Shown: positions 1 through 7,711, numbered from the stretch's first letter. The stretch: DNA of 29,013 bases from Flavobacterium sp. UBA6721 (GCA_002454195.1 DKIJ01000023.1:1-29013), one strand, 5' to 3'. The notes: generated by a model not told the origin, from the letters alone. Translations and numbers: made by a program.

Positions 1-20
1 TTCGAGCCCCAGTCGGGTCA
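1..20 (+). tRNA. 3' end of a tRNA (partial, cut by window edge)
   Basis: The first seven bases, TTCGAGC, fit a T-loop. They are followed by CCCAG (3' side of the T-stem), TCGGGTC (3' acceptor strand) and discriminator base A at 20. CCA is not encoded. The implied 5' acceptor strand would be GACCCGA. The anticodon lies outside the window, so the isotype cannot be read; the acceptor is compatible with Bacteroidota tRNA-Lys, but that is a guess. A terminator follows at once. Confidence 0.75.
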
Positions 21-23
21 CAA

Positions 24-54
24 AAGGTTAAGTATATTTTACTTAACCTTTTTT
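24..54 (+). terminator. Rho-independent terminator after the partial tRNA
   Basis: Perfect 10-bp inverted repeat AAGGTTAAGT (24-33) / ACTTAACCTT (41-50) with a 7-nt loop, running into a T tract at 49-54. It lies between two tRNA genes only about 40 nt apart, so tRNA-Leu probably has its own promoter or depends on read-through. Confidence 0.85.
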
Positions 55-61
55 ACTTTTA

Positions 62-144
62 GGCCACGTGGAGAAACGGTAGACTCGCCATCTTGAGGGG
101 GTGGTGCTCGCAAGGGCGTGTGGGTTCAAATCCCACCGTGGTCA
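62..144 (+). tRNA. tRNA-Leu (anticodon GAG)
   Basis: An 83-nt class II tRNA. The acceptor strands GGCCACG (62-68) and CGTGGTC (137-143) pair fully, with one G-T pair, followed by discriminator A at 144. The anticodon stem is CCATC (88-92) with GGTGG, and the anticodon GAG is at 95-97 after T-T. A long variable arm and the T-arm TGGG-TTCAAAT-CCCA follow. The alternative reading, anticodon TGA (Ser), does not give a paired anticodon stem. CCA is not encoded. Confidence 0.95.
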
Positions 145-360
145 CTAAAAAAATCAGCTGTTCAATTTTTCAAAAAAGGTACTTCCACCAACTCATTTTG
201 AACACTCTTTCCTTCGATTTTTATTTAAATTAGCGCACTACCCCATAACTGGATAGATTACACATACCATTATATTTTTTATTTCCAAAATATTTAACAA
301 CCAACACAACTTTGTTTATTACATTACGTTATCATTTGTAAATAAAAAATATAATTTATT

Positions 361-864
361 ATGAAAAACCTCCTACTCTACTCATTACTTCTAATCTCAT
401 TTGTAGGTTGGACACAAACTGCTGCTGAAAATTATTTTGACCAAGCAATGAAAAAATCAAAAGCAGGCAATACCAAAGGTGCCATTCAAGATTACGATAA
501 AGCTATAAAAATTCAACCTGATTTTGTTCCTGCCTATTTGAATAGAAGTATGGAAAAAATCAAAATAAACGATTTACAGGGAGCATTAGTAGATGTGAAC
601 AAAACGCTAGAAATGCATAATGACAATATTTATGCCTATACAACCAGAGCTAATATTTATTACAAACTCAAAGATTACAAATCTTCGTTAAAAGATTGCG
701 ATTATGCACTTCAATACAACAAAGAAGATTATCTTACATACAACCTTAGAGGACTCACCTATATTCACCTTGGAGAGAAAAAAAAGGCCTGTGCTGATTT
801 TTCAAAAGCCTTGAAATTAGGCAGTAAAAGCGCTTCTCAAAATCTAAAAACCTATTGCAAATAA
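361..864 (+). CDS. Secreted TPR-repeat protein
   Basis: A 167-residue protein with an N-terminal signal peptide: Lys at residue 3, a hydrophobic core at about 4-16 and probable cleavage near residues 19-21. The rest is built from tetratricopeptide repeats, with recognisable units near residues 24-56 (AKAGNTKGAIQDYDKAIKI-like), 58-90 and 92-125, and a final helix pair ending in ACADFSKALKLG. TPR arrays bind partner proteins, and the signal peptide places this one in the periplasm or outside the cell. The specific role is unknown. It stands alone: a tRNA lies upstream and a shared terminator separates it from the convergent DUF4252 gene. The leader is AT-rich with only a weak promoter match (TTTG at 335-338). 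The ATG at 361 is the only plausible start for the signal peptide. Confidence 0.85.
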   Translation: MKNLLLYSLLLISFVGWTQTAAENYFDQAMKKSKAGNTKGAIQDYDKAIKIQPDFVPAYLNRSMEKIKINDLQGALVDVNKTLEMHNDNIYAYTTRANIYYKLKDYKSSLKDCDYALQYNKEDYLTYNLRGLTYIHLGEKKKACADFSKALKLGSKSASQNLKTYCK

Positions 865-881
865 ACACTTCAAGAGGACAT

Positions 882-926
882 AAAACAACAAACGCTGTTT
901 CATAATGAAACAGCGTTTGTTGTTTT
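882..926. terminator. Bidirectional terminator between convergent genes
   Basis: Very strong inverted repeat. Bases 882-903 are the exact reverse complement of 905-926, giving about 19 usable base pairs with a CATAATG-type loop. The stem starts with A-rich and ends with T-rich sequence, so it can work for the TPR gene (plus) and the DUF4252 gene (minus). Confidence 0.92.
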
Positions 927-941
927 TACAAATACTATCGC

Positions 942-1469
942 TTACTTTTGAGTAAGCTTTTTCAATTCGGTTCCGCCTGGAATTTGCATCTTATCAGTCA
1001 AAATTGAAATATCTTCCAGATTAAAAACACCTGTCAAAGACATTAAAACTGTTCGACTCATACCATTTGTATCATCCTGAATAAACATTACAAACTCATT
1101 CATCACATTTGAATTTCCTGTTCTTTTAACATCAATTGTTATCTGTTTACCATTTTCATTTACCTTTTTTAACTCCTCCATTGCCGAAGTCTTAATGTAG
1201 CCATCTGCAACTTCCTTCATTTTCTGAGCTGCTGCTTTGTTCGTAGTTGAAAAAACCCTTAAATCATTCAAATTTTGAATCAACTTTAAATATTGTTGCG
1301 TCTCTTTATCAGAAGCATCAACTTTAACTTTACTCATTAATTCAAACATTTTTTTATTCACTACTACCGAAACAACTTCATCTTTACCATTAAACTGATC
1401 AAAAACGGCTTGTCCGTAAAACGAAGTTGAAGCAAATGCAACTAACATCGTTAGTATTACTTTTTTCAT
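942..1469 (-). CDS. DUF4252 domain-containing exported protein
   Basis: A 175-residue protein with a clear signal peptide (MKKVILTMLVAFASTSFYGQ, cleavage around residue 19-20). The mature part resembles the DUF4252 family of Bacteroidota: an N-terminal piece mentioning F-x-x-F-x-G-K-D-E-V, a middle helical region, then a beta-rich stretch ITIDVKR...MNEFVMFIQDD...VLMSLTGVFNLEDISILTDKM. The function of the family is not established. In many flavobacteria such genes sit next to a sigma-factor operon, but none is present here. It is single and divergent from the S41 protease gene. A TAGTTTTG -7 match on the minus strand (1608-1615) would give a leader of about 130 nt, which is only a weak promoter suggestion. 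Family assignment is from recall of the sequence pattern. Confidence 0.8.
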   Translation of the reverse strand: MKKVILTMLVAFASTSFYGQAVFDQFNGKDEVVSVVVNKKMFELMSKVKVDASDKETQQYLKLIQNLNDLRVFSTTNKAAAQKMKEVADGYIKTSAMEELKKVNENGKQITIDVKRTGNSNVMNEFVMFIQDDTNGMSRTVLMSLTGVFNLEDISILTDKMQIPGGTELKKLTQK

Positions 1470-1656
1470 ATCTATATTTTTATTTAAATAGTTTCTAAAT
1501 TATTAAATAGGTATAACCATTTCCATGCCAAAAAACGACTTTTTATTTTATTCTCCCAATACATTTAACTAGTTTTATAGAGTATTTCGAAATGAAAGCC
1601 CTAAAAACAAAACTAAAGATAGTATTTTTACGTAAATAGCCTAAAAGTTATTCCAA

Positions 1657-3114
1657 ATGAAACTTAAATATAAACGCCTATTATTTCTTTTTATTTCATT
1701 ATGTTCCTTACAAAGCTGTCAGGATAATGATGACTCATTACCAGAAAACACTGATTTAGTCGTCCAAAAATTTATTTGGAGAGGATTAAATGAAATGTAT
1801 CTGTGGCAGGAAAAAGTTCCAGATTTAGCAGACAACCGATTTACTAACAATTCCGAATATGAAAATTTTTTAAAACCATTTTCTCCTGAAAATTTATTTG
1901 AAAAATTACTATACAGAGCACCCGATTCTGATGCTGCTAATCAATATGGTGTTGTAGACCAATTTAGTTGGATAGTAAGTGATTACACCACTTTGGAACA
2001 ACAATTACAAGGAACTTCAAAAAGCAATGGTGTAGAATTTGGCTTTAGTCGTATTTCACAAAACAGCAATCAGGTAATTGCCTACATTCGCTACATCATC
2101 CCTAATTCGGATGCAGCTGTTAAAGACATTAAGCGTGGTGAAGTCATTTATGGTATTAACGGAACAAGTCTTAATCTAAACAATTATGCCAATTTGTTTT
2201 TTAGCAATGCCGAAAGTTACACTTTAAATTTTGCTGATTTAACATACGACTCTAACAACAACCCTGTAATTACTCCAAATGGAAAAAATCTCAGTCTGAC
2301 CAAAACAACCTTAGCCGAAAATCCAATATTAATTAAAAAAGTAATTACTAGCGGAGCACACAAAATTGGTTATTTAATGTACAATGGTTTTTATCCAAGT
2401 TACGATTCCCAACTAAATGATGCCTTTGGTTTTTTCAACTCAGAGGGAATTACAGAACTGGTTTTAGATTTGCGATACAACAGTGGTGGTTCTGTAAATA
2501 GTTCGATACGATTAGCCAGTATGATTACAGGACAATTTACAGGAAAAATTTTCAATGAATTAGCCTATAATACTAAAAAATCTTTTCTCAATAAAAAATA
2601 CCTTTTCGTTAGTACAATTGATGGAAACGCTTTAAATAGTTTAAATCTCACCAAAGTTTATGTGTTAACAACCAAAAGCACCGCATCGGCAAGCGAGTTA
2701 ATCATTAACGGATTAGACCCCTATATTAACGTTGTACAAATAGGAGATTATACTTATGGAAAAAATGTAGCCTCAGTTACACTTTACGACTCTCCTAGTT
2801 TGACAAAAACCGGATTAAATAAAAATCACCGCTACGCTATGCAACCTATTGTTGCGCAGTCTCAAAATTCAGTTGGTTTTAGTGATTATTTAGATGGATT
2901 AGTGCCTGATCACCTAGTAACAGAAAGAATAAATACTTTAGGAATATTAGGTGAACCTAACGAGCCCTTATTAAGTACAGCAATTGGAAAGATCACTGGA
3001 ACCGCTAAATACACCCTACCAGAAAAAACTACCACCAACTTTATTCATCTTAACGACTCTAAAACATTAAGAGGAATGAATTTGATGTATTTTGATGAGA
3101 AATCAGGCTTATAA
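1657..3114 (+). CDS. S41-family (C-terminal processing type) protease, lipoprotein
   Basis: A 485-residue protein. Residues 1-21 form a lipoprotein signal with lipobox SLQSC (Cys21). The following QDNDDS is rich in acidic residues and fits the Bacteroidota lipoprotein export signal, suggesting exposure on the cell surface. An S41 N-terminal helical domain (about 37-110) and a PDZ-like domain (about 120-200, ending in the RGEVIYGINGT motif) precede the protease domain (about 230-400). The catalytic dyad is visible: Ser344 in STASASE and Lys369 in YGKN. The spacing of 25 matches the Ser-Lys spacing of known CtpB/Prc enzymes. The likely role is tail-specific or general proteolysis; the substrate is unknown. 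It is a single gene between the divergent DUF4252 gene and a downstream amidase with its own start region. The last 60 residues after the protease core are unassigned. Confidence 0.88.
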   Translation: MKLKYKRLLFLFISLCSLQSCQDNDDSLPENTDLVVQKFIWRGLNEMYLWQEKVPDLADNRFTNNSEYENFLKPFSPENLFEKLLYRAPDSDAANQYGVVDQFSWIVSDYTTLEQQLQGTSKSNGVEFGFSRISQNSNQVIAYIRYIIPNSDAAVKDIKRGEVIYGINGTSLNLNNYANLFFSNAESYTLNFADLTYDSNNNPVITPNGKNLSLTKTTLAENPILIKKVITSGAHKIGYLMYNGFYPSYDSQLNDAFGFFNSEGITELVLDLRYNSGGSVNSSIRLASMITGQFTGKIFNELAYNTKKSFLNKKYLFVSTIDGNALNSLNLTKVYVLTTKSTASASELIINGLDPYINVVQIGDYTYGKNVASVTLYDSPSLTKTGLNKNHRYAMQPIVAQSQNSVGFSDYLDGLVPDHLVTERINTLGILGEPNEPLLSTAIGKITGTAKYTLPEKTTTNFIHLNDSKTLRGMNLMYFDEKSGL

Positions 3115-3197
3115 AAAGTAAAAAACATTTTACACATATACAATAATTTGCTGTTTTTAAAGTTGTTAGTTACTAGTAACCATTAAAAACCAACCTC

Positions 3198-3812
3198 ATG
3201 AAAAAAATCACACAATTATTATTAATTACTACAGCATTAATTTTATTGGGCTTTGACAAACCCAAAAAAACAACAATTTCTCCAATACAAGTAGTAATTG
3301 ATGTAAGCCATGGTGGTACTGACGCCGGAGCTATAAAAAACGGAATTAGCGAAAAACAACTGGTAGAAGCACTTGCTAAGAAAATCAAATCTACAAACAA
3401 CGATGTTCGCATTCATTTTACGAGAAATGAAGACAAGACACTAACACTCCAAGAAAGAACGGAATATATTAATTCGCTTAAACCTGATTTTGTTTTATCC
3501 ATTCATATAAACGCAAACAAAGACAATACGAAATCAGGATTAGAACTTTATACCTCACAGGAAAATAAATTCTCAGATAAATCAGTTGAAAAAGCAAACG
3601 AACTAAGACAAAAACTTTTAAAACATGACTTTTTCAAATCAAGTTCCGTTAAAACAGCACCATTTTATATCCTTAAAAACAGTAATGCACCAGCAGTAAT
3701 TGTCGAATTAGGATTTCTTACCAATGAAAATGACTATAAATATTTAACAGATAGCAATTCTCAAGACAAAATTGCGACAACTATTTCAGAATACCTATCG
3801 GAATTAAAGTAA
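3198..3812 (+). CDS. N-acetylmuramoyl-L-alanine amidase (Amidase_3 type)
   Basis: A 204-residue protein with an N-terminal hydrophobic segment (residues 5-19) for export, followed by a single zinc-dependent amidase catalytic domain. Expected zinc ligands are present: His38 in DVSHGGTDAG (usually DPGHGG), Glu52 in SEKQL, and His103 in SIHIN. The catalytic Glu is Glu170 in VELGFLTN. Such enzymes cut the bond between N-acetylmuramic acid and L-alanine in peptidoglycan, in the periplasm, in cell separation or wall turnover. It is short for the family and has no LysM, SPOR or AMIN domain, so its targeting must depend on the catalytic domain or a partner. It ends at a terminator shared with the convergent TonB-dependent receptor gene. 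Confidence 0.92.
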   Translation: MKKITQLLLITTALILLGFDKPKKTTISPIQVVIDVSHGGTDAGAIKNGISEKQLVEALAKKIKSTNNDVRIHFTRNEDKTLTLQERTEYINSLKPDFVLSIHINANKDNTKSGLELYTSQENKFSDKSVEKANELRQKLLKHDFFKSSSVKTAPFYILKNSNAPAVIVELGFLTNENDYKYLTDSNSQDKIATTISEYLSELK

Positions 3813-3820
3813 CAAATAAA

Positions 3821-3849
3821 AAAAATGCCGCTTTGAGAGCGGCATTTTT
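3821..3849. terminator. Bidirectional terminator
   Basis: A 12-bp perfect stem AAAAATGCCGCT (821-832 of the 3 kb block) / AGCGGCATTTTT (838-849) with a 5-nt loop TTGAG. The A-run and T-run at the two ends serve both the amidase (plus) and the btuB-like receptor gene (minus). Confidence 0.93.
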
Positions 3850-3866
3850 ATTTGATAAATCAATTG

Positions 3867-5780
3867 TTAAAAATTGATATTCAACCCCAATTTAAAGTTT
3901 CTTCCACGGGTACTATATCCAATTACTTCGTAAAAATCTTTGTTCAAAATATTTGTAGCCGAAGCAAAAACATTCATTCTTCCTTTTATCAACTCATATT
4001 TTGCTGTAGCATTCAACAATTGATAAGAATCTAAGACCACAGGAAGAGGATCATAAGTTATAGGATCAAATAAAGCATCTGCTCTTTGATCAACGTATTG
4101 GTAACTTACATTAAAAAATGTTCTGGCTGTAGGCTGATAATCAACAGCAGCATTAACTTTATGTTTTGGAACATATAAACTCAAAGCTTCTTCTACTTGT
4201 GTAAAAGTATAATTTCCTCTAAAAGTTAATTTCTCATTCAATGTATATGAAAGCATTGCTTCTACTCCTTTTGCATTAAATTTCCCTTCAATATTATAAT
4301 ATCCACTAGAAGCAAAAGCTATTGAATTATCTTCTTGTCTATAAAAAGTTACCGCATTCAAATTCATCTTTTTATTCAATAAAGTCAATTCAAAACCAGC
4401 TTCAACAGTACTGTTTTTTTCAGGATTCAAATCCAAATTACCATATGTCATATCGTACAATTGAAATAAACTTGGCGTGATATAAGCTGTACTATAAGAA
4501 CTAACTATTTTTAGAGGAATTTCTTTGAATGAAAATGACGGATTGATATTATAAACCAAATTATTTCCATATCTACTATGAACATTTAATCTTGCTCCAA
4601 CATTAATGTTTAATCCAAAATCAGAATTGTATACAGCAGTTACATAAGGATCAATCAAATTAAAAGTAGCCAATTTATTAGAAAGACTTGACCAAGGTTG
4701 ATTAGCTGACATATCAAAAAACTGATATTGTGCCCCCCCAATAAAAAATAATTCAGAATTGATTTGGTATTTATTAAAAGCATCAACACTTACATTTCGA
4801 GATTTATATCGAGATAAACTTCCGTAGCTAAAAGACCCTCTTTCCATTAAATTTGCAGCAGTATTAACAACCAATTCTCCTTTGTCGTATTTGTATTTAG
4901 GTGAAAAACCTACACGATATTGCTCTGATTTACCATAATTATTTGCATCATCAACATACGAATCAGCATCAAAAGAATTTTTTAATCGATCATAATTGGC
5001 AAAAAAATCAAAACTCAATTTTTTAGTTGGTGTAAAGCCTAATTTAACCAAAGCATTCACTCTCGAAAAATTATCCTTTTCAAAATCCTCTAAATCATTA
5101 GTTGGACGAGCTTCTGAAATTCCGGTTGTTTCAGTACTATTCAAGGAAGCAAAATAATTGAACTTTTCTGTTTTTCCATTAAATGAAAATCCCTGATTAT
5201 AATCCTGAGCGGAATAATCTTTATCTTGAGATGTTGTTTGTGAGCCTACATTCATATACACATTACCAGCAATCTGTTTTTTAGCTGCTTTTTTTAATGT
5301 AATATTAATTACCCCTGTTGCCGCACCTGTACCATACAATGTACTTGCAGCTCCTTTCATAACCTCAATACTCTCAACTTGGTCAACTGGAAGCAGACGC
5401 AAATCATATTCTAAATTAATTCCTGAAGCATCCGTAACTGGAACTCCGTCAATCAAAATTAAGGTTTGACGATTTCTACCTCCACGAATAGAATATTTCA
5501 AATCCTTTCCAGCGCTACTCTGATTACCGTTAATTTCAACCCCTACTACTGAACTCAAAATAGTAGCTACTGACTGTCCTGGTCTTTTTTTTAAATCATC
5601 AGCTGTAATTTTCACAATTACCTTACCTGATTTTTCTTTTGGTAAAGCAAACTTAGAATCAGAAATAACCACCTCTTCTAATTCATTTGCCCCTGTTTGA
5701 ATAACTCCTTTTTTTTGTGCAAAAGCACATGCACTTACTAACACGAATAACGCACTAATACGAACGATTTTTTTGTTCAT
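3867..5780 (-). CDS. btuB: TonB-dependent outer-membrane receptor, BtuB-like (cobalamin/corrinoid uptake)
   Basis: A 637-residue protein. Signal peptide 1-21 ends CAFA, and a TonB-box-like stretch ELEEVVIS lies at 33-40. The plug domain covers about 55-165 (RPGQSVATILSSVVGVEI, IRGGRNRQTLILIDGVPV, VESIEVMKGAASTLYGTGAATGVINI). The beta-barrel runs from about 170 to the C-terminal aromatic end KLGLNINF. The length is close to that of BtuB (about 600). The substrate call rests mainly on context: a cobalamin riboswitch lies directly upstream in the same direction, and cobalamin synthesis genes and a BtuF/BtuC pair are close by. Such receptors move corrinoids across the outer membrane using energy from TonB-ExbB-ExbD. 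The leader between riboswitch and ATG also contains an 18-bp perfect palindrome. Without the riboswitch the sequence alone would only support a TonB-dependent receptor. Confidence 0.9.
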   Translation of the reverse strand: MNKKIVRISALFVLVSACAFAQKKGVIQTGANELEEVVISDSKFALPKEKSGKVIVKITADDLKKRPGQSVATILSSVVGVEINGNQSSAGKDLKYSIRGGRNRQTLILIDGVPVTDASGINLEYDLRLLPVDQVESIEVMKGAASTLYGTGAATGVINITLKKAAKKQIAGNVYMNVGSQTTSQDKDYSAQDYNQGFSFNGKTEKFNYFASLNSTETTGISEARPTNDLEDFEKDNFSRVNALVKLGFTPTKKLSFDFFANYDRLKNSFDADSYVDDANNYGKSEQYRVGFSPKYKYDKGELVVNTAANLMERGSFSYGSLSRYKSRNVSVDAFNKYQINSELFFIGGAQYQFFDMSANQPWSSLSNKLATFNLIDPYVTAVYNSDFGLNINVGARLNVHSRYGNNLVYNINPSFSFKEIPLKIVSSYSTAYITPSLFQLYDMTYGNLDLNPEKNSTVEAGFELTLLNKKMNLNAVTFYRQEDNSIAFASSGYYNIEGKFNAKGVEAMLSYTLNEKLTFRGNYTFTQVEEALSLYVPKHKVNAAVDYQPTARTFFNVSYQYVDQRADALFDPITYDPLPVVLDSYQLLNATAKYELIKGRMNVFASATNILNKDFYEVIGYSTRGRNFKLGLNINF

Positions 5781-5795
5781 TTTAAAAAAATTTAA

Positions 5796-5813
5796 TAACA
5801 GTAATTACTGTTA
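5796..5813. repeat. 18-bp perfect palindrome just upstream of btuB start
   Basis: TAACAGTAATTACTGTTA is exactly self-complementary. It lies 16 nt before the btuB ATG (minus strand) and after the riboswitch core. It could be a dimeric-regulator operator, or as RNA a 7-bp hairpin with AATT loop followed by a T-rich stretch, i.e. part of the riboswitch expression platform. Function is inferred only. Confidence 0.6.
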
Positions 5814-5890
5814 CATGACTAATAAATGGGAGAAAAGCATAGAATTACCCATACCCAAACCTTTTTTCCCGAAAGTTTGATACTCGATGT

Positions 5891-6138
5891 AAAAAGGCAG
5901 GTCTCCTGGCTTGCGTCTTGTTGTTGACCTTCTCATCCGCCGTGGCGGACAATGGTTTTGTAGAAACAACAAGCTTGATAGCATACAGTTGCGGGTACAG
6001 CTCGGGATTTAAGATTTTAGAATAAAGATTTAAGATTTCTGATTTTACATCCTGAAATCTAACTTCCGTTTCTAAACGCTTTCACCTGATTCCCTTTTAA
6101 GGCTATTTCTTAAATTGAAAAAGCCACCTCAATACGGC
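5891..6138 (-). promoter_or_regulatory. Cobalamin riboswitch controlling btuB
   Basis: Read on the minus strand, the conserved parts occur in order. There is a 5' G-rich start, GGGAATCAGGTGAAAG (6094-6079), and the B12 box ACCCGCAACTGT (996-985 of the 5.9 kb block). A long stem CTTGTTGTT/AACAACAAG (5965-5973 with 5917-5925) follows. The 3' core is GCCAGGAGACCTGCC (about 5909-5895), then TTTTT. Cobalamin binding normally lowers expression of the downstream uptake gene. The element starts directly after a -7 promoter sequence and ends about 110 nt before the btuB ATG. About 60-70 nt of AT-rich repeated sequence is inserted between the GGTGAAAG segment and the B12 box, and a GC-rich palindrome (TCCGCC/GGCGGA, 5936-5949) sits in the distal arm. 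Confidence 0.93.
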
Positions 6139-6140
6139 GG

Positions 6141-6148
6141 CAAAGATA
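6141..6148 (-). promoter_or_regulatory. -7 promoter element for riboswitch-btuB transcript
   Basis: TATCTTTG on the minus strand fits the Bacteroidota -7 consensus TAnnTTTG exactly and ends just before the first riboswitch bases. No well-spaced TTG -33 element is seen; the nearest one has a 13-nt spacer. Confidence 0.65.
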
Positions 6149-6186
6149 AAACTTAATTTTACAAAAAATAAAATTAAACCTGAATT

Positions 6187-6329
6187 AATCATTGGAAGAT
6201 ATGATAATAAGACAATAATGATTCTATTAGCGTTAACCCGATATAGGAAATCTTCAATGTTTCACTAAAAACATTGATTAAATTTAATTTATCGACTCCG
6301 CTTTTTCTAATGCGGAATTTGAATTAAAT
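6187..6329. other. Gene-free stretch with three inverted repeats
   Basis: The 240-nt gap between the cobC stop and the btuB promoter has no ORF of note. It contains three inverted repeats: AATCATT/AATGATT (6187-6193, 6217-6223), TCAATGTTT/AAACATTGA (6254-6262, 6269-6277, 6-nt loop), and a two-part stem ATTTAATT/AATTAAAT (6282-6289, 6322-6329) enclosing TCCGC/GCGGA (6297-6301, 6312-6316). They may form the 3' end of the cob operon transcript, or a small RNA. No strong T-tract marks a terminator. Confidence 0.45.
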
Positions 6330-6392
6330 CCAATTTCCCACAAACCCATACAAAAACACTGTATTTTAAAGGATTAAAACCCAAAAACTAAA

Positions 6393-6914
6393 CTATACTT
6401 TTACTTTAATTACCATCCCAAAATCAACTTTGTTAGCAAAAGCATCTTTTAAATCAAGGTTTGATAAAGCGCATAGTATACTTCGAATTACACCTGCATG
6501 AGTAACAATAACAATCCTTTTAGCCGTGTTTTGTTGAATATTTACTTTCCAAAAATCTATCACCCGATTATGCAATTCAACAAAAGATTCCCCATTAGGA
6601 ACAGTCACATTCACAAAATCAGTCATCCAGGGCGTAAAATCAGCTTCAGGAATTACATCCCATTTTTTTAATTCCCATTCTCCAAAATTCATTTCCATCA
6701 AACGAGAATCGGTGATTACTTCTGAAGATAAATAATTTGCCAATTGAGTACAACGGGACAAAGGACTGGAATACACAATTGCGTCAGTTGGGATTTGCTG
6801 TTTAATTAATTCAAATTGCTCTATAAAAGGTACTTTCAAATCCACATCAGTTTGTCCATAGCAAATTCCTTTCTCACAAACTGTTTCGGTATGTCTAACT
6901 AAATAAACTTCCAT
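6393..6914 (-). CDS. cobC: Alpha-ribazole-5'-phosphate phosphatase / histidine phosphatase family
   Basis: A 173-residue cytosolic enzyme of the histidine phosphatase family. The phospho-acceptor motif LVRHTET (His8) is at the N-terminus, with SSPLSRCTQLA near residue 50, FGEWE near 75-80 and the second catalytic His in VTHAGVIRS near 140. In cobalamin assembly CobC removes the 5' phosphate from alpha-ribazole phosphate or from adenosylcobalamin phosphate. The general family has many other phosphatases; the cobC call comes from its place as the last gene of a cobU-bluB/cobT-cobS-cobC run. Its ATG lies inside the 3' end of cobS (16-nt overlap), so the two are probably translationally coupled. 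Confidence 0.88.
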   Translation of the reverse strand: MEVYLVRHTETVCEKGICYGQTDVDLKVPFIEQFELIKQQIPTDAIVYSSPLSRCTQLANYLSSEVITDSRLMEMNFGEWELKKWDVIPEADFTPWMTDFVNVTVPNGESFVELHNRVIDFWKVNIQQNTAKRIVIVTHAGVIRSILCALSNLDLKDAFANKVDFGMVIKVKV

Positions 6915-7711
6915 AATGCAATTGCAGAAAGGTAAAAGACTACTTCACAAACTTGCTGAGTGGCACCAAGGCAATCTCCAGTGTAACCGCCAATCCACTT
7001 TTGGAAATAACGAGCCAGAAAAAATCGAAATAAGAAAACTGAAATTAGAGAAAATGCCATTTGCCAAAAAAAGAAGGACATTATAACAAGTGGAACTAAT
7101 CCAAAAAAGAAAGCCCCCAATACTTCTCTCCAAGAATTTTGTTGAGCAATAGGCTTACTTTTACTGCTAGCGTCCTCGCGAGAATATTCATGAGTAAAAA
7201 CTATCGAAATGGCTGCTAATCGACTCAACGAATGAGCAATTATAAAAAGAAGAACGATTCCAAAATGGAAATTCCAGAATCCAAAACCAAAATCTGGAAC
7301 TCTTGCACTGTTTATCATTTGAACCAAACTCTGATACTTTAACAAAAAAAGTAAAACCAAACCAATAGCACCAAAAGCACCAATAGCACTATCTTTCATA
7401 ATTAAGAGAATCTTCTCTTTTGTCCATCCTCCTCCAAATCCATCACATACATCGGCAAAACCGTCCTCATGAAAAGCCCCTGTGGTCAGTATACTAGATA
7501 TGATTGCAAGAATGACAGCTATTTCCACTGAAAAAACCAAAGAAGACAAATAAAATACTACAAATGAAATTCCGCCCACAATCCACCCTATTAAAGGAAA
7601 ATATCTGGAAGCTTTATTTAAGTAATCAGGGTGATGATTGATGTTTTTAGGACAAGGAATTCGGGTATAAAATAATAGCGCTGTAAAAAATATATGGAGT
7701 TCTTTTTTCAT
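6899..7711 (-). CDS. cobS: Adenosylcobinamide-GDP ribazoletransferase (cobalamin synthase)
   Basis: A 270-residue integral membrane protein with about six hydrophobic segments. It joins adenosylcobinamide-GDP to alpha-ribazole (or its phosphate) in the inner membrane, giving adenosylcobalamin (phosphate). The family signature is clear: TRIP near residue 16-19, GAFHEDGFADVCDGFGGG at 78-95 with acidic residues Glu82, Asp83, Asp87 and Asp90, and MKDSAIGAFG soon after. The C-terminal GGYTGDCLGATQQ motif near 240-253 is also typical. Length matches CobS (about 250-270). It is preceded by a 42-nt gap after the bluB-cobT fusion and overlaps cobC by 16 nt. Confidence 0.95.
   Translation of the reverse strand: MKKELHIFFTALLFYTRIPCPKNINHHPDYLNKASRYFPLIGWIVGGISFVVFYLSSLVFSVEIAVILAIISSILTTGAFHEDGFADVCDGFGGGWTKEKILLIMKDSAIGAFGAIGLVLLFLLKYQSLVQMINSARVPDFGFGFWNFHFGIVLLFIIAHSLSRLAAISIVFTHEYSREDASSKSKPIAQQNSWREVLGAFFFGLVPLVIMSFFFWQMAFSLISVFLFRFFLARYFQKWIGGYTGDCLGATQQVCEVVFYLSAIALWKFI

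Noticed and set aside
1..20. Assigning an isotype (Lys) to the partial tRNA
   Set aside because: The anticodon is outside the window; the acceptor sequence alone is not enough.
3173..3412. 79-residue minus-strand ORF over the amidase start
   Set aside because: It lies opposite the strongly supported amidase frame, has no recognisable domain and looks like a shadow frame.
6945..7133. 62-residue ORF in another frame of cobS
   Set aside because: Overlaps the well-supported cobS frame on the same strand; no start context and no homology seen.
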